Source of the DNA: Neocallimastix lanati (nom. inval.)
Taxonomy: Eukaryota > Neocallimastigomycota > Neocallimastigomycetes > Neocallimastigales > Neocallimastigaceae
Direction: 5' to 3'
Assembly: GCA_016946835.1 (NCBI GenBank)
Contig: JACVTC010000352.1
Span: 1 to 40,003, forward strand
DNA length: 40,003 bases
Made by a program: the position numbers and the translations under genes. Positions 1-11,164 of the stretch are shown here, one piece after another (the stretch's first letter is position 1; every line of letters starts with the position of its first letter). Under the pieces are notes generated by a model, which saw only the letters and a program-made list of their open reading frames with translations, was not told the origin of the DNA and made no database searches.

Positions 1-484
1 TACTTCTTAAAAGTAATCGGTTTTACTTAATTAACACGATGATCGATATGGATAGAATATCGATCAAAAAACTTATCTAGGTTTTTCTTCTAGTCTTTTC
101 CTAGATAAGAGATTTGTTAAGATTAGAACCCCTTTTGATTTTAACCTTATTTTGACAAAAAAGTATAAATAAGGCTCTTGAGTTCTCTTGAGAAATCAAG
201 AGTTATTATTATAACAATTATAATATAATAATAATAACAATAGTTTTAACATTTAAAATTTCTAATAAATAATAAAACAAATTATTTTAATAAAACAGAT
301 TTTATAATTAAAACTTTTCTTTATCAATTTTAGTGTTTCGTCTATTATAATTCGTTATAATAAACTCGATAATTAGAAAGAACCATAGGTAAGTATGATT
401 CTTTTCTAAACCTTTAATATTAGCAGTTAGAGCTAATATTAATGATTAATAATTTAATTATAATTTTTTAATTAAATTATTACA
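1..484 (+). repeat. Family X LTR, 3' portion (cut by window start)
   Basis: Nearly identical to 39339-39823, and related to the inverted copy at 11165-12093. The full repeat begins TGTAAGAATC (seen at 23748) and ends ATTATTACA, the usual TG...CA form of an LTR. A TATA box (TATAAAT, 164-170) is followed by a short self-complementary stretch (CTCTTGA / TCAAGAG), consistent with a Pol II promoter and the start of the R region. No X coding region is visible, so this is either a solo LTR or the 5' LTR of an element to the left. Confidence 0.8.
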
Positions 485-1194
485 CAAAATATGATATGGG
501 CACAGATCACACACAATATTTTAAAAACACAATATTAAATATTATAAATAAATTTTTATTAGTTTAAAAGTATTTATAAATTTTTATTTTATTTTATTGT
601 CGTCCTTTTTCAAAGAAAGAAAATTTCTTCCTTTTATAGTTTTTTTTACATGAATCTTGAATTGAACATTAACATATACACTTTATTTATATTATTCTAT
701 TATGAATGTTATTTTAATATTAATATATTTTTAAAATTAACCTATTCTAAAGTATCTATTTAAAATATAGTTGTATAATTATTAATGATTTATTTATATT
801 TGAAATTTAACTATCTATTCTAATAATGTTTTAATTTATCAATTAATATATAATTAATATTCTTGTAAATTATAATATTATATTCTCATAAAGTTATTAT
901 TGTAAAAAAGAATACAGAAAATAATAATCTATTTTAGAGAAAACAATAAAAATAATAGTTAGTATTGCCAATCGATTTAATTTTATACAGAATTAAATAT
1001 TTCTGTATTTATTTATTAAAAACAATTTATAGATAATTTATTTTATTATAAATAATTTTATTATAAATAAATTTTTTTATTATAACTATTTTAATTTTAA
1101 ATAATTTCATTATTATAAACATTTTATATTTTTTTCTTTTTATCATTTTTATGTATGCTTATTTGAAGTAAATAAGCTAGTTTCGGATCAAATA
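485..1194. other. A/T-rich gap without recognisable gene
   Basis: About 700 bp of A/T-rich sequence between the X LTR and element A. No credible ORF was seen. A perfect 7-bp hairpin (CTTATTT / AAATAAG, about 1159-1177) lies just before the left end of element A. Confidence 0.6.
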
Positions 1195-1727
1195 TGATAC
1201 AATTAATTTAAAAAGTATCATAAAATATGGGAAAAGCAAGAGGGAATTAATCAAGAAATATCGTATTTATGAAATAGTATAATAATTATTATATATTTAT
1301 ATAATACACTCAAATTATTATTTTAGAATATAATGTTCATTTTATTATGTTTATTTATTAAAATTATTCACTTTATTATATTATTTATTAAAATAATTAT
1401 TCACTATTATTCATTCTCAATTAATACATTTCAATAAAAAATAAAAACACAACATTTTTTTTATAATTAAAACTTCCTAACTAATTTTTATCTTATTATT
1501 CTCTATATTATTATTATTTAAAATTTGTACTTATTATATAATTAATTATATATATTTTTATAATAAACTTATATTAATAATAAAATAATAAAATAATTTT
1601 ATAATATTATATCTTATTAAATATTAATTTTAACTTATTTAGAAAATATTAATAATAAAAATTATTTACAATAATATTTAAAATAATAATTATATCACTT
1701 TACATTCATATTATATATCTCGTATCA
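1195..1727 (-). repeat. Element A 3' LTR
   Basis: 533 bp, matching 9165-9702 with roughly eight small differences, mostly in A/T runs. The 6-bp terminal inverted repeat TGATAC...GTATCA is intact. It is the 3' LTR because the genes read leftward and a purine-rich tract abuts its inner edge. Confidence 0.92.
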
Positions 1728-1742
1728 GAACGCCCCTTCTTT
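1728..1742 (-). promoter_or_regulatory. Element A polypurine tract
   Basis: On the minus strand the bases next to the 3' LTR read TCTAAAGAAGGGGCGTTC. This purine run is where plus-strand DNA synthesis would be primed in reverse transcription. Assigned by position and composition. Confidence 0.6.
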
Positions 1743-1894
1743 AGACATGACTTCGTCCCTTGAAATTAAAATGGAACAAAGTTAATATATATATATTATT
1801 ATTATTTTATAATAATTTTTTTTATAAATTTTTTTTTTTTTTATAATAATAAATTTTTCTATAATTTTTTTTTTTTTCTATAAATTTTTTTAAT

Positions 1895-1927
<33 letters not shown>

Positions 1928-1952
1928 TATATATTTTTTTATAATATTACTC

Positions 1953-1990
<38 letters not shown>

Positions 1991-2029
1991 TAAAAATTTT
2001 TTTTTTTTTAAAAAATTAATTTTGTTTCT
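1743..2029. repeat. Homopolymer and (ATT)n tract in element A 3' UTR
   Basis: Untranslated stretch between the pol stop and the polypurine tract. It is made of long T runs (for example about 1900-1920) and an (ATT)n microsatellite at about 1950-1990. No gene. Confidence 0.7.
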
Positions 2030-4591
2030 TTAATCTTTAAATTCAATAAAGTTAGTAATATAAGGAATAACATTTTTTAAATGAATGTTTCTTTCTGCTA
2101 TTTCGTTAGTTATTGGATCACAAACAGTGACTGTGTTAAATTGTTGTTTCACAATTTTTAAAGGTCCTAAAAAGTATGGATCCAATTTTCTTCTATTAAA
2201 ATTTCTGATTAATACTAAATTTCCAGGTCTAAAAGAACTTCGGAGTCGTTTTATTTGTTTCCTTCTATCACTCCACAATTTATTTGCTGTTTCTATATTT
2301 TCTATTGCTTCCTTTATCCATTGATTATGATTTATGAATTTCCTGATATAATATTCTTCTTCAGTTTCCTCAGGAAGTCTTTCATCCATATTAATAGTAA
2401 GTCCAAATGGTTGTAAGTCTCTTCTACCGTATAGTAATTCGAAACTACTATACTTAGTCACTTCATTTCTACACGTCCTAAGTGCCCATAATGCACTTGG
2501 TAGAAGATCATCCCATTCCTTGTCATTACTTCCTAGAATCCTTAAGTATTTAGAGATTTCCCGGTTACGATTTTCTACCTCACCATTTGACGCAGGATGA
2601 TATGTACTAATATAATGTACATAAACATCATTCAAATCTAAAAAAGTCTTGGTTTTATCCGCTACAAATTGTGGTCCATTATCTGTTATTAATAATTCAG
2701 GAATTCCATGTCTTGCAAAAACATTAGTGAGAAATCTTATAACATCTTCTGATTCTGTTTTTTTCAATGGCTCCGCTTCTACCCATTTGGTTAGGTAATC
2801 TACTAAAACTATTATATATCGGTTTCCACGCTTTGTTCTGTATAATGGTCCAATTAAATCTAATCCAACTCTAGAAAATGGTAGACCAGGTGGAGTAGCC
2901 AAATCTTCAGGATAGCTATTCGTTGGCTGAGGTTTGCAAGTTTGGCAATTATGACAACATTTAATAAATAATTTGATATCTTTGATCATACCTTTCCAGT
3001 AAAAATCTCTTCTCAGTCTATGATAGGTTTTATAAATGCCCTCATGTCCTATAGTATGAGCTGCATTTATTAATTTCCATTTTTCTTCTTGATTGTTGAT
3101 AACTTTCCTTAATATATTATTTTGTTTATAATATAGTATATTATCTATTTTAACAAATTTTTGATTAATATAATTTTCTAAAAAATTATTTAAACAATTT
3201 CCACTATCCACAACATTATTGTTATTATTGTCATCAACTTTATTATTGTTATTATTAATATTATTATTACTATTATAAGGATCATTAATATTAATAAATA
3301 TATTATTAATTTCTTCTTTTTTATCTTTATTATTATTTTCTAAAATTTTATATTCATCAATTTTTTCATTTAGTATTCTTGTATTATTAACGCTATTAAT
3401 AATAATATTATTTTTATCTTCATTATTTAGATTTTTATTGACATCCTTATTTTCATTATTTAAATTTTTATTTTTATTTTTATTTTCATTATCCTCAATA
3501 TTAATTTTATTTTTGACTTTATTGTTATTTTCCTTAATAGTAAATTTATTTTTATTATTTTTGAAAGTGAATTTATTAATGTTTTCATTAATAATATTTT
3601 TATTATTATTTTCATTTGTAATATTTGTAATTTTGCTTTTATCTTTAATATTATCTCCATTATTTATTAACTTTTCCTTTAAATCATTTTTATATTTTCC
3701 AACGTTATTAGTTTCTTTGTTTTGGTTATTAAATAACCCCTCCCCCTCCTTAAAATTGTTATTAATATTTAAAGAATTTTTATTGCCATTGATATTAATT
3801 TTATAATCTTTTTTAACAGACATTCTAGATAAAGCATCAGCAACTACGTTTTTCTTACCTTCTTCATATTTAACATTAATTTTTAAAGTACTAAATTCTG
3901 TTATCCATCTTACATGGCGACTGGAAGTAGGTTCCTTATTATTAAAAATATAAACTAATGGTTTGTGGTCAGTAAAAAGAATAGTTTCAAAACTATTGCC
4001 TGTAAGAAAAGGTTTAAATTTTTTTACACAATAGAAAGCAGCTAGACCTTCAAGTTCTGTTATACTATAGTTGTTTTCAGCGTTAGATAGAGTTCTACTT
4101 TCATAATATAAGGGTTTTTCAACGTTATTATCATCAAGTTGTAAAAGTGCTCCTCCAATACCCGCTTTTGATGCATCAGTATGAATTATAAATGGCTTAT
4201 TAAAATTAGGAGGTGATAAAATTGGAGCTTTAACTAGTTGAGTTTTTAAATATTCAAAGGCTATGTTACATTCAGTAGACCAAATAAAAGGAGTATCTTT
4301 CTTAGTTAGTTCATATAAGGGTTTAGCAATTTGAGCAAAATTACTAATAAATTTCCGGTAGTACCCAATTGCTCCAAGGAATGAACGTAATTGTTTAATA
4401 TTAGTAGGAGGTAACCAATTAGTAATTATTTCAATTTTAGAAATCATAGGTTTAATACCTTTAGTTGATAGAGTGTGACCTAATAAATCGACTTCTTCTT
4501 GAAAGAAGTGGCATTTTTCAAAATTGACTTTCAGTCCATTATTATTAAGAATTTGGAATACTTTTTCAATGTCTTTTACGTGTTGTTCCAA
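2030..4591 (-). pseudogene. Element A pol, downstream part: RT end, RNase H, integrase
   Basis: Reverse transcriptase connection, RNase H and integrase of a Ty3/gypsy polyprotein (853 codons). Residues 1-60 continue the RT thumb (CHFFQEEVDLLGH). RNase H spans about 130-258 with acidic residues D139, E179, D208 and D252. Residues about 263-470 are a long Asn/Lys-rich low-complexity insert. Integrase follows: zinc finger H512, H516, C549, C552, catalytic triad D578, D637 and E673, and a C-terminal GPL motif like the GPY/F module. The first Met is not a true start: the frame continues RT from the upstream ORF, broken by a one-base shift at a T run (mRNA sense) at 4603-4607. All integrase catalytic residues are retained, so decay is recent or the shift is an assembly error. 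Confidence 0.9.
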
Positions 4592-6486
4592 CGAACTAGA
4601 ATAAAAACTAAATCATCAATATAGATAAAAACACATACACCAATTAGATCAAAGAAAATTCTATTCATCTCCCTTTGGAAGGTTGCGGGAGCATTACAAA
4701 GACCAAACGGCATGACTTCAAAATTAAAATTGCCATACAAAGTAGTAAAACATGTAATATCTTTATCATCAGGATGCATCGGAATTTGATGATATCCTGA
4801 AAATAAGTCAATCGTAGATAATATTGTGGTATCACCACTGATATAATAAAGTATGTCATCAATAAGAAGAAGAGCATATGCATCCTTTAAAGTACAGTTA
4901 TTAATCTTCCTATAATCAACACACATTCTAACTTGTCCATTTTTCTTCGGAACAAGTACAACGGGGGAAGACCACGGAGAACTAGAAGGAACTATTAATT
5001 TATTATTAATTAATTTAATTAATTCTTTTTTTAATGCGTCAGCTTGTACTTTTGAAACACAATATGCGCGTTGTTTTATGGGTTCTGTTCCAGGAATTAA
5101 ATTTATTCTGTGTGGATATAATTTTGAGGATCCCAAATCATCAGTTTTTAACGCTAGTACACTAATGTATTCTAAAAATAAATTTTCAACACTTGATTTT
5201 AGATGTTCTTGTAGTTTATTAATAATAGAATAAATCATCTCAAATTTTGTCTTAGTATCGTTAATGGGTACGTTATCTTTATTGTCTATTACTTCATTTG
5301 TTATGACTAAAAGTGCTGGTATTAAATAAGTATTAATATTGTGTAATTTATTTTTATATTCTTTATCATTTATTTTAGCTTTAAGTAATTTAGAAGGTTC
5401 ATTTATTTCATCATTAAAATTTCTTTCTGAAATGTTTTTAGGTGAATTGTGAGAATTTAATTTTGACATATCAATATTAATATTTTCAATATTTATTTTA
5501 GGATTATTTATTTTTTTATAAATGATTTCGTTATTTTTATTTTCAATCTTATTTATTTGTTCAGTAATTATTTTAGGATTATTTATTTTATTATTAGAGA
5601 TATCATTATTATTTTTTTCAATATTATTTAAATTTGAATTAATATTATTATCAATTATAACATCAAGAAAACATGATGGATCATCTTTAAAATTATTAAT
5701 ATGAATATTTGGAATATCAGATTCCACATAAATAAAGAAGGTATTATTATCATTATTATTTATATCCAACTCATCATTTAATTTATTTTCATTAATGTCA
5801 GAACATTCATCACTTAAACTATCATCATTATTATTTTCATCTAATTCTTGATCACCTTCATTTGTTTCATCAGTAGGTTTAAGATTAACATCATAAAATA
5901 ATGAGGCTAGTTTAACAAAATTATTATCATCATCAATATGATACAGAGTATCATTTACTAAGTTTATATCAAAACGATTTCTTTTTAAAGTATCAACACC
6001 AATTAATATATCAAATATATCATCTTTCTCTATTTTTCTAAAATAATCTACAAATGTGTAATTTCCAATAGTTATTGATAATTCATAAATATCAGAGTCA
6101 ATAGAATTATTTGAATAAACTTGAAAAATCTTCTCTGATATTCTTCCAATAGGATTTTTATTAATATTATATTTTTTTAGAGCTGAGGATGTAATTAAAT
6201 TTACACTAGCACAAGAGTCAAGGAATATTTCTACTGGTTTTTTATCAACTGTTCCTTTGACTTTAATCACCTTGTGCTGACTTATAATATTCATAACATT
6301 AATTAGCGAAGTATTTGCTTTTGTTGTATTATTCCCTTTTCCTTCTGTTAAACGTAAAGCTTTAGTAAATTCTGATCTAAACTTTGGGAATAAGTCTAAT
6401 AAGTAAACTAGTTTTGTTATTACTTCAGTTGAAGCTACCTCCTTAATTAAATCATTTATTTTATATTCTTCAAAAGTTTCCATCAT
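4576..6486 (-). pseudogene. Element A pol, upstream part: protease and RT palm
   Basis: Encodes the protease and most of reverse transcriptase (636 codons). A retropepsin-like motif FLDSCASVNLIT has its presumed catalytic Asp at residue 90, with Cys where Gly is usual. Residues about 200-380 are Asn/Asp-rich linker. RT begins about 450 and holds SPVVLVPKKNGQVRMCVDYRK, the first catalytic Asp in STIDLFSG (D560), FGLCNAPATFQ, and YIDD at 622-625. Fourteen out-of-frame residues follow YIDD where a one-base loss at 4603-4607 throws the frame; the rest of RT lies in the overlapping downstream ORF. The open frame extends upstream of the first Met to a stop at 6613-6615, so the listed Met need not be a real initiator. 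Confidence 0.9.
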
Positions 6487-6620
6487 TTTAATGTGTTTTT
6501 CCGGTTTATTAAATTCTTGAGTGATGGCTATTTTATTATTATTTTCTTCACTTAATATTTCTTTTATTTTTTCCTTTTTATGAATTTTTTTAGCATTCCT
6601 TATATTGGTTGATTAATTAC

Positions 6621-7778
6621 CTAAAGGTCAAGGTAATTTAATTTATTTGTATCTATATTATTATTATCCTTATCTTGTAATATATTATTTTTCGGAGAAT
6701 TATTATTATGTATTTCTTTTTTCTTAGCTATTAAATTTTCATTATTTTTAGAGTTAGTAATATTACTGTGTTTTTTATTATTTATTTCTGTATCTGTTAG
6801 AGAAATATTATCATGAATTTCAATTATATCATTAAAAGAAACATTTTTATTATTAGTTTTTGGAATATTTTTTTCATTAATTATATCAAATTTTCTAATA
6901 GTGTTATTTATTTCTTCATTATTTGGGAAATCATTAGTTGTCACATTAATTTCTTCCGTTTCCATATTTGAGTTTGTAGATTTATTAATTTTATTATTTA
7001 ATTTACTTTGAATCTTCTTTTTTATTGCAGGTGTGATAATTGGGACAGGATTATCTGTTAACTTTTTCTTAACTTCTTTTAGAAAAGGAGTTGATTTTGA
7101 GTTATTTTTATTTCCTTTTCTCTGAACCACTGCCGCAATTTCCTCTACTTCATCATTATCATTGAAATCATTATTATATTCATTTATTTCATCATTTTCA
7201 ATATTATTTTCTTTATTGTTAAAATAATAAATATTACTATTTTTTTCCATGTAATTTTGATTATTAGAATAATCAGGATAATTATTATATTTATTAACTT
7301 CATCTTCATAATAATCATTATGCATTAAATGTTCATTATTATTATCATAATTATTCTCATTTAATTTTATATTATTAGAAAAGTTATTATTTTCAACATT
7401 ATTATTATATTTATTGTTGTTTATAATTTCGCCCTCCATTTTAAAATTGTTTTTATTATTAATATTGTTAATATTATTTATATTATCATTATCACTTGTA
7501 TAATTATTAATATTTTTAAAATTATTATATATAACATTGTTAGGAGAATTATCATAATTCATGTTGCTATTAATTTTTTTTATTTTGTCACTATCATTAT
7601 TATAATTATATTTTCCATTATCATTATAAAGAATTTTATTAGTTTCCGTTATATGATTATTATTATTTAAATCTAATGAATATGTTAAATTCACATATTC
7701 GTTATTATTGTTTTTATTATAGTTAATATTTTGTTGATTGGTTTGTTTAGTGGAAGTTATCCTTCTCGCAATATTTAG
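6621..7778 (-). pseudogene. Element A pol N-terminal region after -1 frameshift
   Basis: After -1 slippage at 7778-7784 the reading frame is open without a stop to 6621. It codes for an Asn-rich region (long N runs, acidic patches). Near its middle is LTDNPVPIITPAIKKK, which matches the start of pol in C (LKDNPTPITTPAIRK) and D (LKDNPRPFATPALRK), so this is the N-terminal arm of pol. It ends in TAG (6621-6623). The next open frame begins only after a TAA at 6613-6615, so at least two lesions separate it from the protease. Its function is unknown; low-complexity linkers between Gag and protease are common in this window. Confidence 0.75.
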
Positions 7779-8968
7779 TTTAAATGATTATTATTAAGAA
7801 GTCCTTTTTCCTCCATTTCTGCTAATTGCTTAAATGTATAAGGGCATTTATTACTCTTGTGTCCTTCTTGGTAACAACGATGGCAATATAATGTAGAATT
7901 TGGGCTGTTTAAATCTAACCCTTGTTGAATTCTATTTTGAATGTCGGAGTTATTAATAAATTGTTCTTTTCTATTTTTTATATACGGATTTTTGATTTGA
8001 TTATTTTGATCATGATAATTATTATATCCTTGAATATTATTATAATTATTTTGTGGAACTCCAGCATTATAATTATTAGTTCCATTGTTTATATAATTAA
8101 AATTATTATTTCTTCTATTACTGCTATTATTAAAATTATTTATATTTCCATTTGTACGGTAGTTACCATAAGGATTATTGAGTGTAGCTCTATTTGGATT
8201 ATATAAATTAAAATTATTACTATTATTAAAAGAATATCCATTATTATTAGTATTCCAGTTATTATTGTTAATCATATTTTTATTTTGTTGATAATTATTT
8301 CTTGGTTCTACATTAAAATAATTAAATGTAGGATTTCTATTTCTTCTTGGGAAACTAGTATTTTGAGTCAACATAGATAAATTTCTAATATTTCTTTTAT
8401 TGTTAGTTGTTCTAATTTGATATTCTTCATTACTATTATTATTATCTGGTTTGTTCCATTCCTTCTCTGCTTCTTCAGCCGTTTCAGCAATTTCATAAGC
8501 TTCATTCAAGGAATCACATTTAGACATAAATACTTGAGAATAAGCAAAATTCCTTGACTTTATAGCGTTCCTATAAGTTTTTACTGAAACAATTTTTTGG
8601 TAGTCTCTTGAAAGATCGTGATATAATCTTCTATATCTATCATTAAAAGTTTTTATTGTTTCATTTTCTTTAATTTTTAATCCTTGAAGGTAGGTCAACT
8701 TATCTCCTTCGGTAATTCCAAGATGTTCTTCTACTGCCTTTTGAATTTCCTTAAGAGAAGGGTACACACCTGTTCTTTTATTTATTAGTCTTCTTAAAAC
8801 GGCTTTAGTATTTGAATCCACAGCTTCAGAAGCCCAAGTAAAAATTCTTTCCGGGTCTTTTATATTGCAAACTCTCATTAAGTTGCTAAGGTCTTCAATC
8901 CAATCCACTACATTATTTTCATAGTCTTCTAACATAGGGAGGACTTTATAGATTTTCAAAGAATCCAT
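7775..8968 (-). CDS. gag: Element A Gag (capsid / nucleocapsid)
   Basis: Structural polyprotein of a Ty3/gypsy element, 397 codons, which should assemble the cytoplasmic virus-like particle. The N-terminal 170 residues resemble a retrotransposon Gag capsid domain (WIEDLSNLMR, ETIKTFNDRYRRLYHDL). Residues about 180-340 are Asn-rich and basic. A CCHC zinc knuckle (C362, C365, H370, C375) near the end would bind RNA. The ATG at 8968 follows directly on an A/T-rich leader of about 200 nt. The frame ends in TTTAAAC plus TAA, a -1 frameshift site into pol. The frame is intact, unlike pol. Confidence 0.88.
   Translation of the reverse strand: MDSLKIYKVLPMLEDYENNVVDWIEDLSNLMRVCNIKDPERIFTWASEAVDSNTKAVLRRLINKRTGVYPSLKEIQKAVEEHLGITEGDKLTYLQGLKIKENETIKTFNDRYRRLYHDLSRDYQKIVSVKTYRNAIKSRNFAYSQVFMSKCDSLNEAYEIAETAEEAEKEWNKPDNNNSNEEYQIRTTNNKRNIRNLSMLTQNTSFPRRNRNPTFNYFNVEPRNNYQQNKNMINNNNWNTNNNGYSFNNSNNFNLYNPNRATLNNPYGNYRTNGNINNFNNSSNRRNNNFNYINNGTNNYNAGVPQNNYNNIQGYNNYHDQNNQIKNPYIKNRKEQFINNSDIQNRIQQGLDLNSPNSTLYCHRCYQEGHKSNKCPYTFKQLAEMEEKGLLNNNHLN
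7778..7784 (-). promoter_or_regulatory. -1 ribosomal frameshift heptamer TTTAAAC (element A)
   Basis: In mRNA sense the end of gag reads CAT TTA AAC TAA. TTTAAAC fits the XXXYYYZ slippery pattern in the correct phase, immediately before the stop, and the -1 frame is open for about 1.15 kb. Downstream only a weak hairpin (GAAG / CTTC) is visible. The same heptamer at the same place in C and D supports the call. Confidence 0.85.
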
Positions 8969-8997
8969 GTTTATTATTATTATTATTATTAGTATTA

Positions 8998-9028
<31 letters not shown>

Positions 9029-9140
9029 ATAAAATTTTTTTTTTTTTTTTTTTATAATTTTTTTTTTATAATTTTTTTTTATAATTATTATTTATTTAAT
9101 TTTTATACTATATTTTCACGATATTTTCCTGCTTGCTTCG
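8969..9140 (-). other. Element A 5' leader, low complexity
   Basis: Short leader between the PBS and gag, made mostly of A tracts in mRNA sense plus an (ATT)n stretch next to the ATG. Unlike C, D and E it has no G+C-richer structured island. Confidence 0.7.
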
Positions 9141-9156
9141 CCCGGATTCTCCACCA
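9141..9156 (-). promoter_or_regulatory. Element A primer binding site
   Basis: On the minus strand TGGTGGAGAATCCGGG lies 8 nt inside the 5' LTR. It begins with TGG, the complement of a tRNA CCA tail, and predicts a primer tRNA whose acceptor 5' strand is GGAGAAT. C and D use a related but different sequence. Confidence 0.75.
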
Positions 9157-9164
9157 AAAATGGT

Positions 9165-9702
9165 TGATACAATTAATTTAAAAAGTATCATAAAATATGG
9201 GAAAAGCAAGAGGGAATTAATCAAGAAATATTGTATTTATGAAATAGTATAATAATTATTATATATTTATATAATACACTCAAATTATTATTTTAGAATA
9301 TAATGTTCATTTTATTATGTTTATTTATTAAAATTATTCATTTTATTATATTTATTTATTAAAATAATTATTCACTATTATTCATTCTCAATTAATACAT
9401 TTCAATAAAAATAAAAACACAACATTTTTTTTATAATTAAAACTTCCTAACTAATTTTTATCTTATTATTCTCTATATTATTATTATTTTAAATTTGTAC
9501 TTATTATATAATTAATTATATTATATATATTTTTTATAATAAACTTATATTAATAATAAAATAATAAAATAATTTTATAATATTATATCTTATTAAATAT
9601 TAATTTTAACTTATTTAGAAAATATTAATAATAAAATTATTTACAATAATATTTAAAATAATAATTATATCACTTTACATTCATATTATATATCTCGTAT
9701 CA
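9165..9702 (-). repeat. Element A 5' LTR
   Basis: 538 bp, the partner of 1195-1727, beginning TGATAC and ending GTATCA. It is the 5' LTR because the PBS and gag lie just inside it. Confidence 0.92.
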
Positions 9703-11164
9703 AATTGTTATGGTTCGGGTTTTATTAGAATTTTTATTTAATTATTTATTTTTAATATTTTTCTGTCTACATTTTAATTATTGAAAAACTTCACTTATTT
9801 ATACTTTTTGAAAAAAAATAAATATGTAAAGCCTTTCTACATTTTATTATCATATTTAAAAAAAATATTTACTATTACTAATTACTTAAAATTTTATATT
9901 AATTTAAATTAACTAATTCATAAGTATTTTTTTTTTAATAAATTTTGTTTACATAATTTTATATTATTTTTCATATACTAAAACTAAATTATTTAATATA
10001 TACGAAAAGTAACAAACAAAATTTAAAAAGATTTTACAGAAAAATAAAGTTATTTTAATCAAGAATGTTAATATAATATTCTTATATTTTATATAAAATA
10101 AATTTAAAAACTATAATATATTTAATATTTATTATCAATTAAGATTTGATTTTATTTGTGGGAAATAAAAAATATTAAATAATCAATTTAAAAATAAAAT
10201 AAAATACTAAAAAAAATACAAGTTTAATATTGATACAATATAATAATAATATAATAATATATTTGAAAATAAAAATAAAATATTAATATTGATAATAAAC
10301 ACTTTAATAAAATAATAAAATTTAAGGTTAAATTATAGATATTGATATTAATAATAAAAATATAGAATTATTGATAATATTTTAAAAACTTTTAATAAAA
10401 ATATAAAAAAAAAATATATTTAGAAAATATTTTAGTATAGAAAATATAGTAAAGTAATATTAAGTAAAGAATAATATAATGGATTCTAAAGTATGTTAAG
10501 ATAATAACTGAATTTCAATTTCAATTTCAATTTCAATAATTCAGTTATTTGAATTTCAATATTAAAAAATAATAATATAATAATTATTACTAAATTAACT
10601 TTATTAAAATATTTAGGAATTAGTCTAGGCCAACTAATTACTAAATATTGTTAACATATTGAAATTAATATATATTAAATAATGTAAACACGTGATTGTC
10701 ATATTAAATTAATTTCTACATATTATATTCTTATATTTTATTTATATTAAATATTTATATTACTATCTTACTTTATATTATCAATATCAAACTTATATTA
10801 ATACTATTACATATTCATATTAATAATTAATATTTTAATAATTAATTATTTTATATAAATACATGTTTAAATCTTTTGATTAATCCTTTGTAGGATTATT
10901 GTAATTTAAATTATAGTAATAATTATATAAAATAATAATGTAATAAAATATTATTAAAATTAAATAAAATTTATATTTTAAATAAAAAACTTATTCATTA
11001 AATTTACTAATAACAATATGTTTTAAATAAGAGTAAATTTAAGTTATATATTAATAAATTACTATAATTTGGCATCTTGACCTAATCGTTAAGACCAAAT
11101 TATCTTAAAACTTTGACAAAGTAAGTTGAAATTCTAATTAATAATCCATTATATGTTCGTTCTT

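Larger units (their letters stand above)
1195..9702 (-). mobile_element. Element A: Ty3/gypsy LTR retrotransposon, degenerate
   Basis: Bounded by two direct repeats (1195-1727 and 9165-9702) that begin TGATAC and end GTATCA. Internal order on the minus strand is PBS, gag, -1 frameshift site, protease, RT, RNase H, integrase, polypurine tract. The order RT-RNaseH-integrase defines Ty3/gypsy. Pol is broken at about 6613-6623 and in RT at 4603-4607, so this copy is not autonomous. The LTRs differ by several substitutions and indels, so it is older than D and E. Flanking bases AAATA and AATTG give no clean target-site duplication. Confidence 0.9.

Noticed and set aside
3438-3806. Hydrophobic Leu/Phe-rich plus-strand ORF resembling a membrane protein
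   Set aside because: Antisense shadow of the Asn/Lys-rich insert of element A pol; AAT/AAA codons read backwards as ATT/TTT.
1195-9702. Target-site duplication of element A
   Set aside because: Flanks AAATA and AATTG (AATG once the Y LTR is removed) do not match cleanly, so no duplication is claimed.
11070-11100. A-box-like TGACCTAATCGTTAAGAC in the Y LTR (also at about 23650)
   Set aside because: One mismatch to the A-box consensus and no B box at a suitable distance; it also forms a simple TTTGG/CCAAA hairpin.
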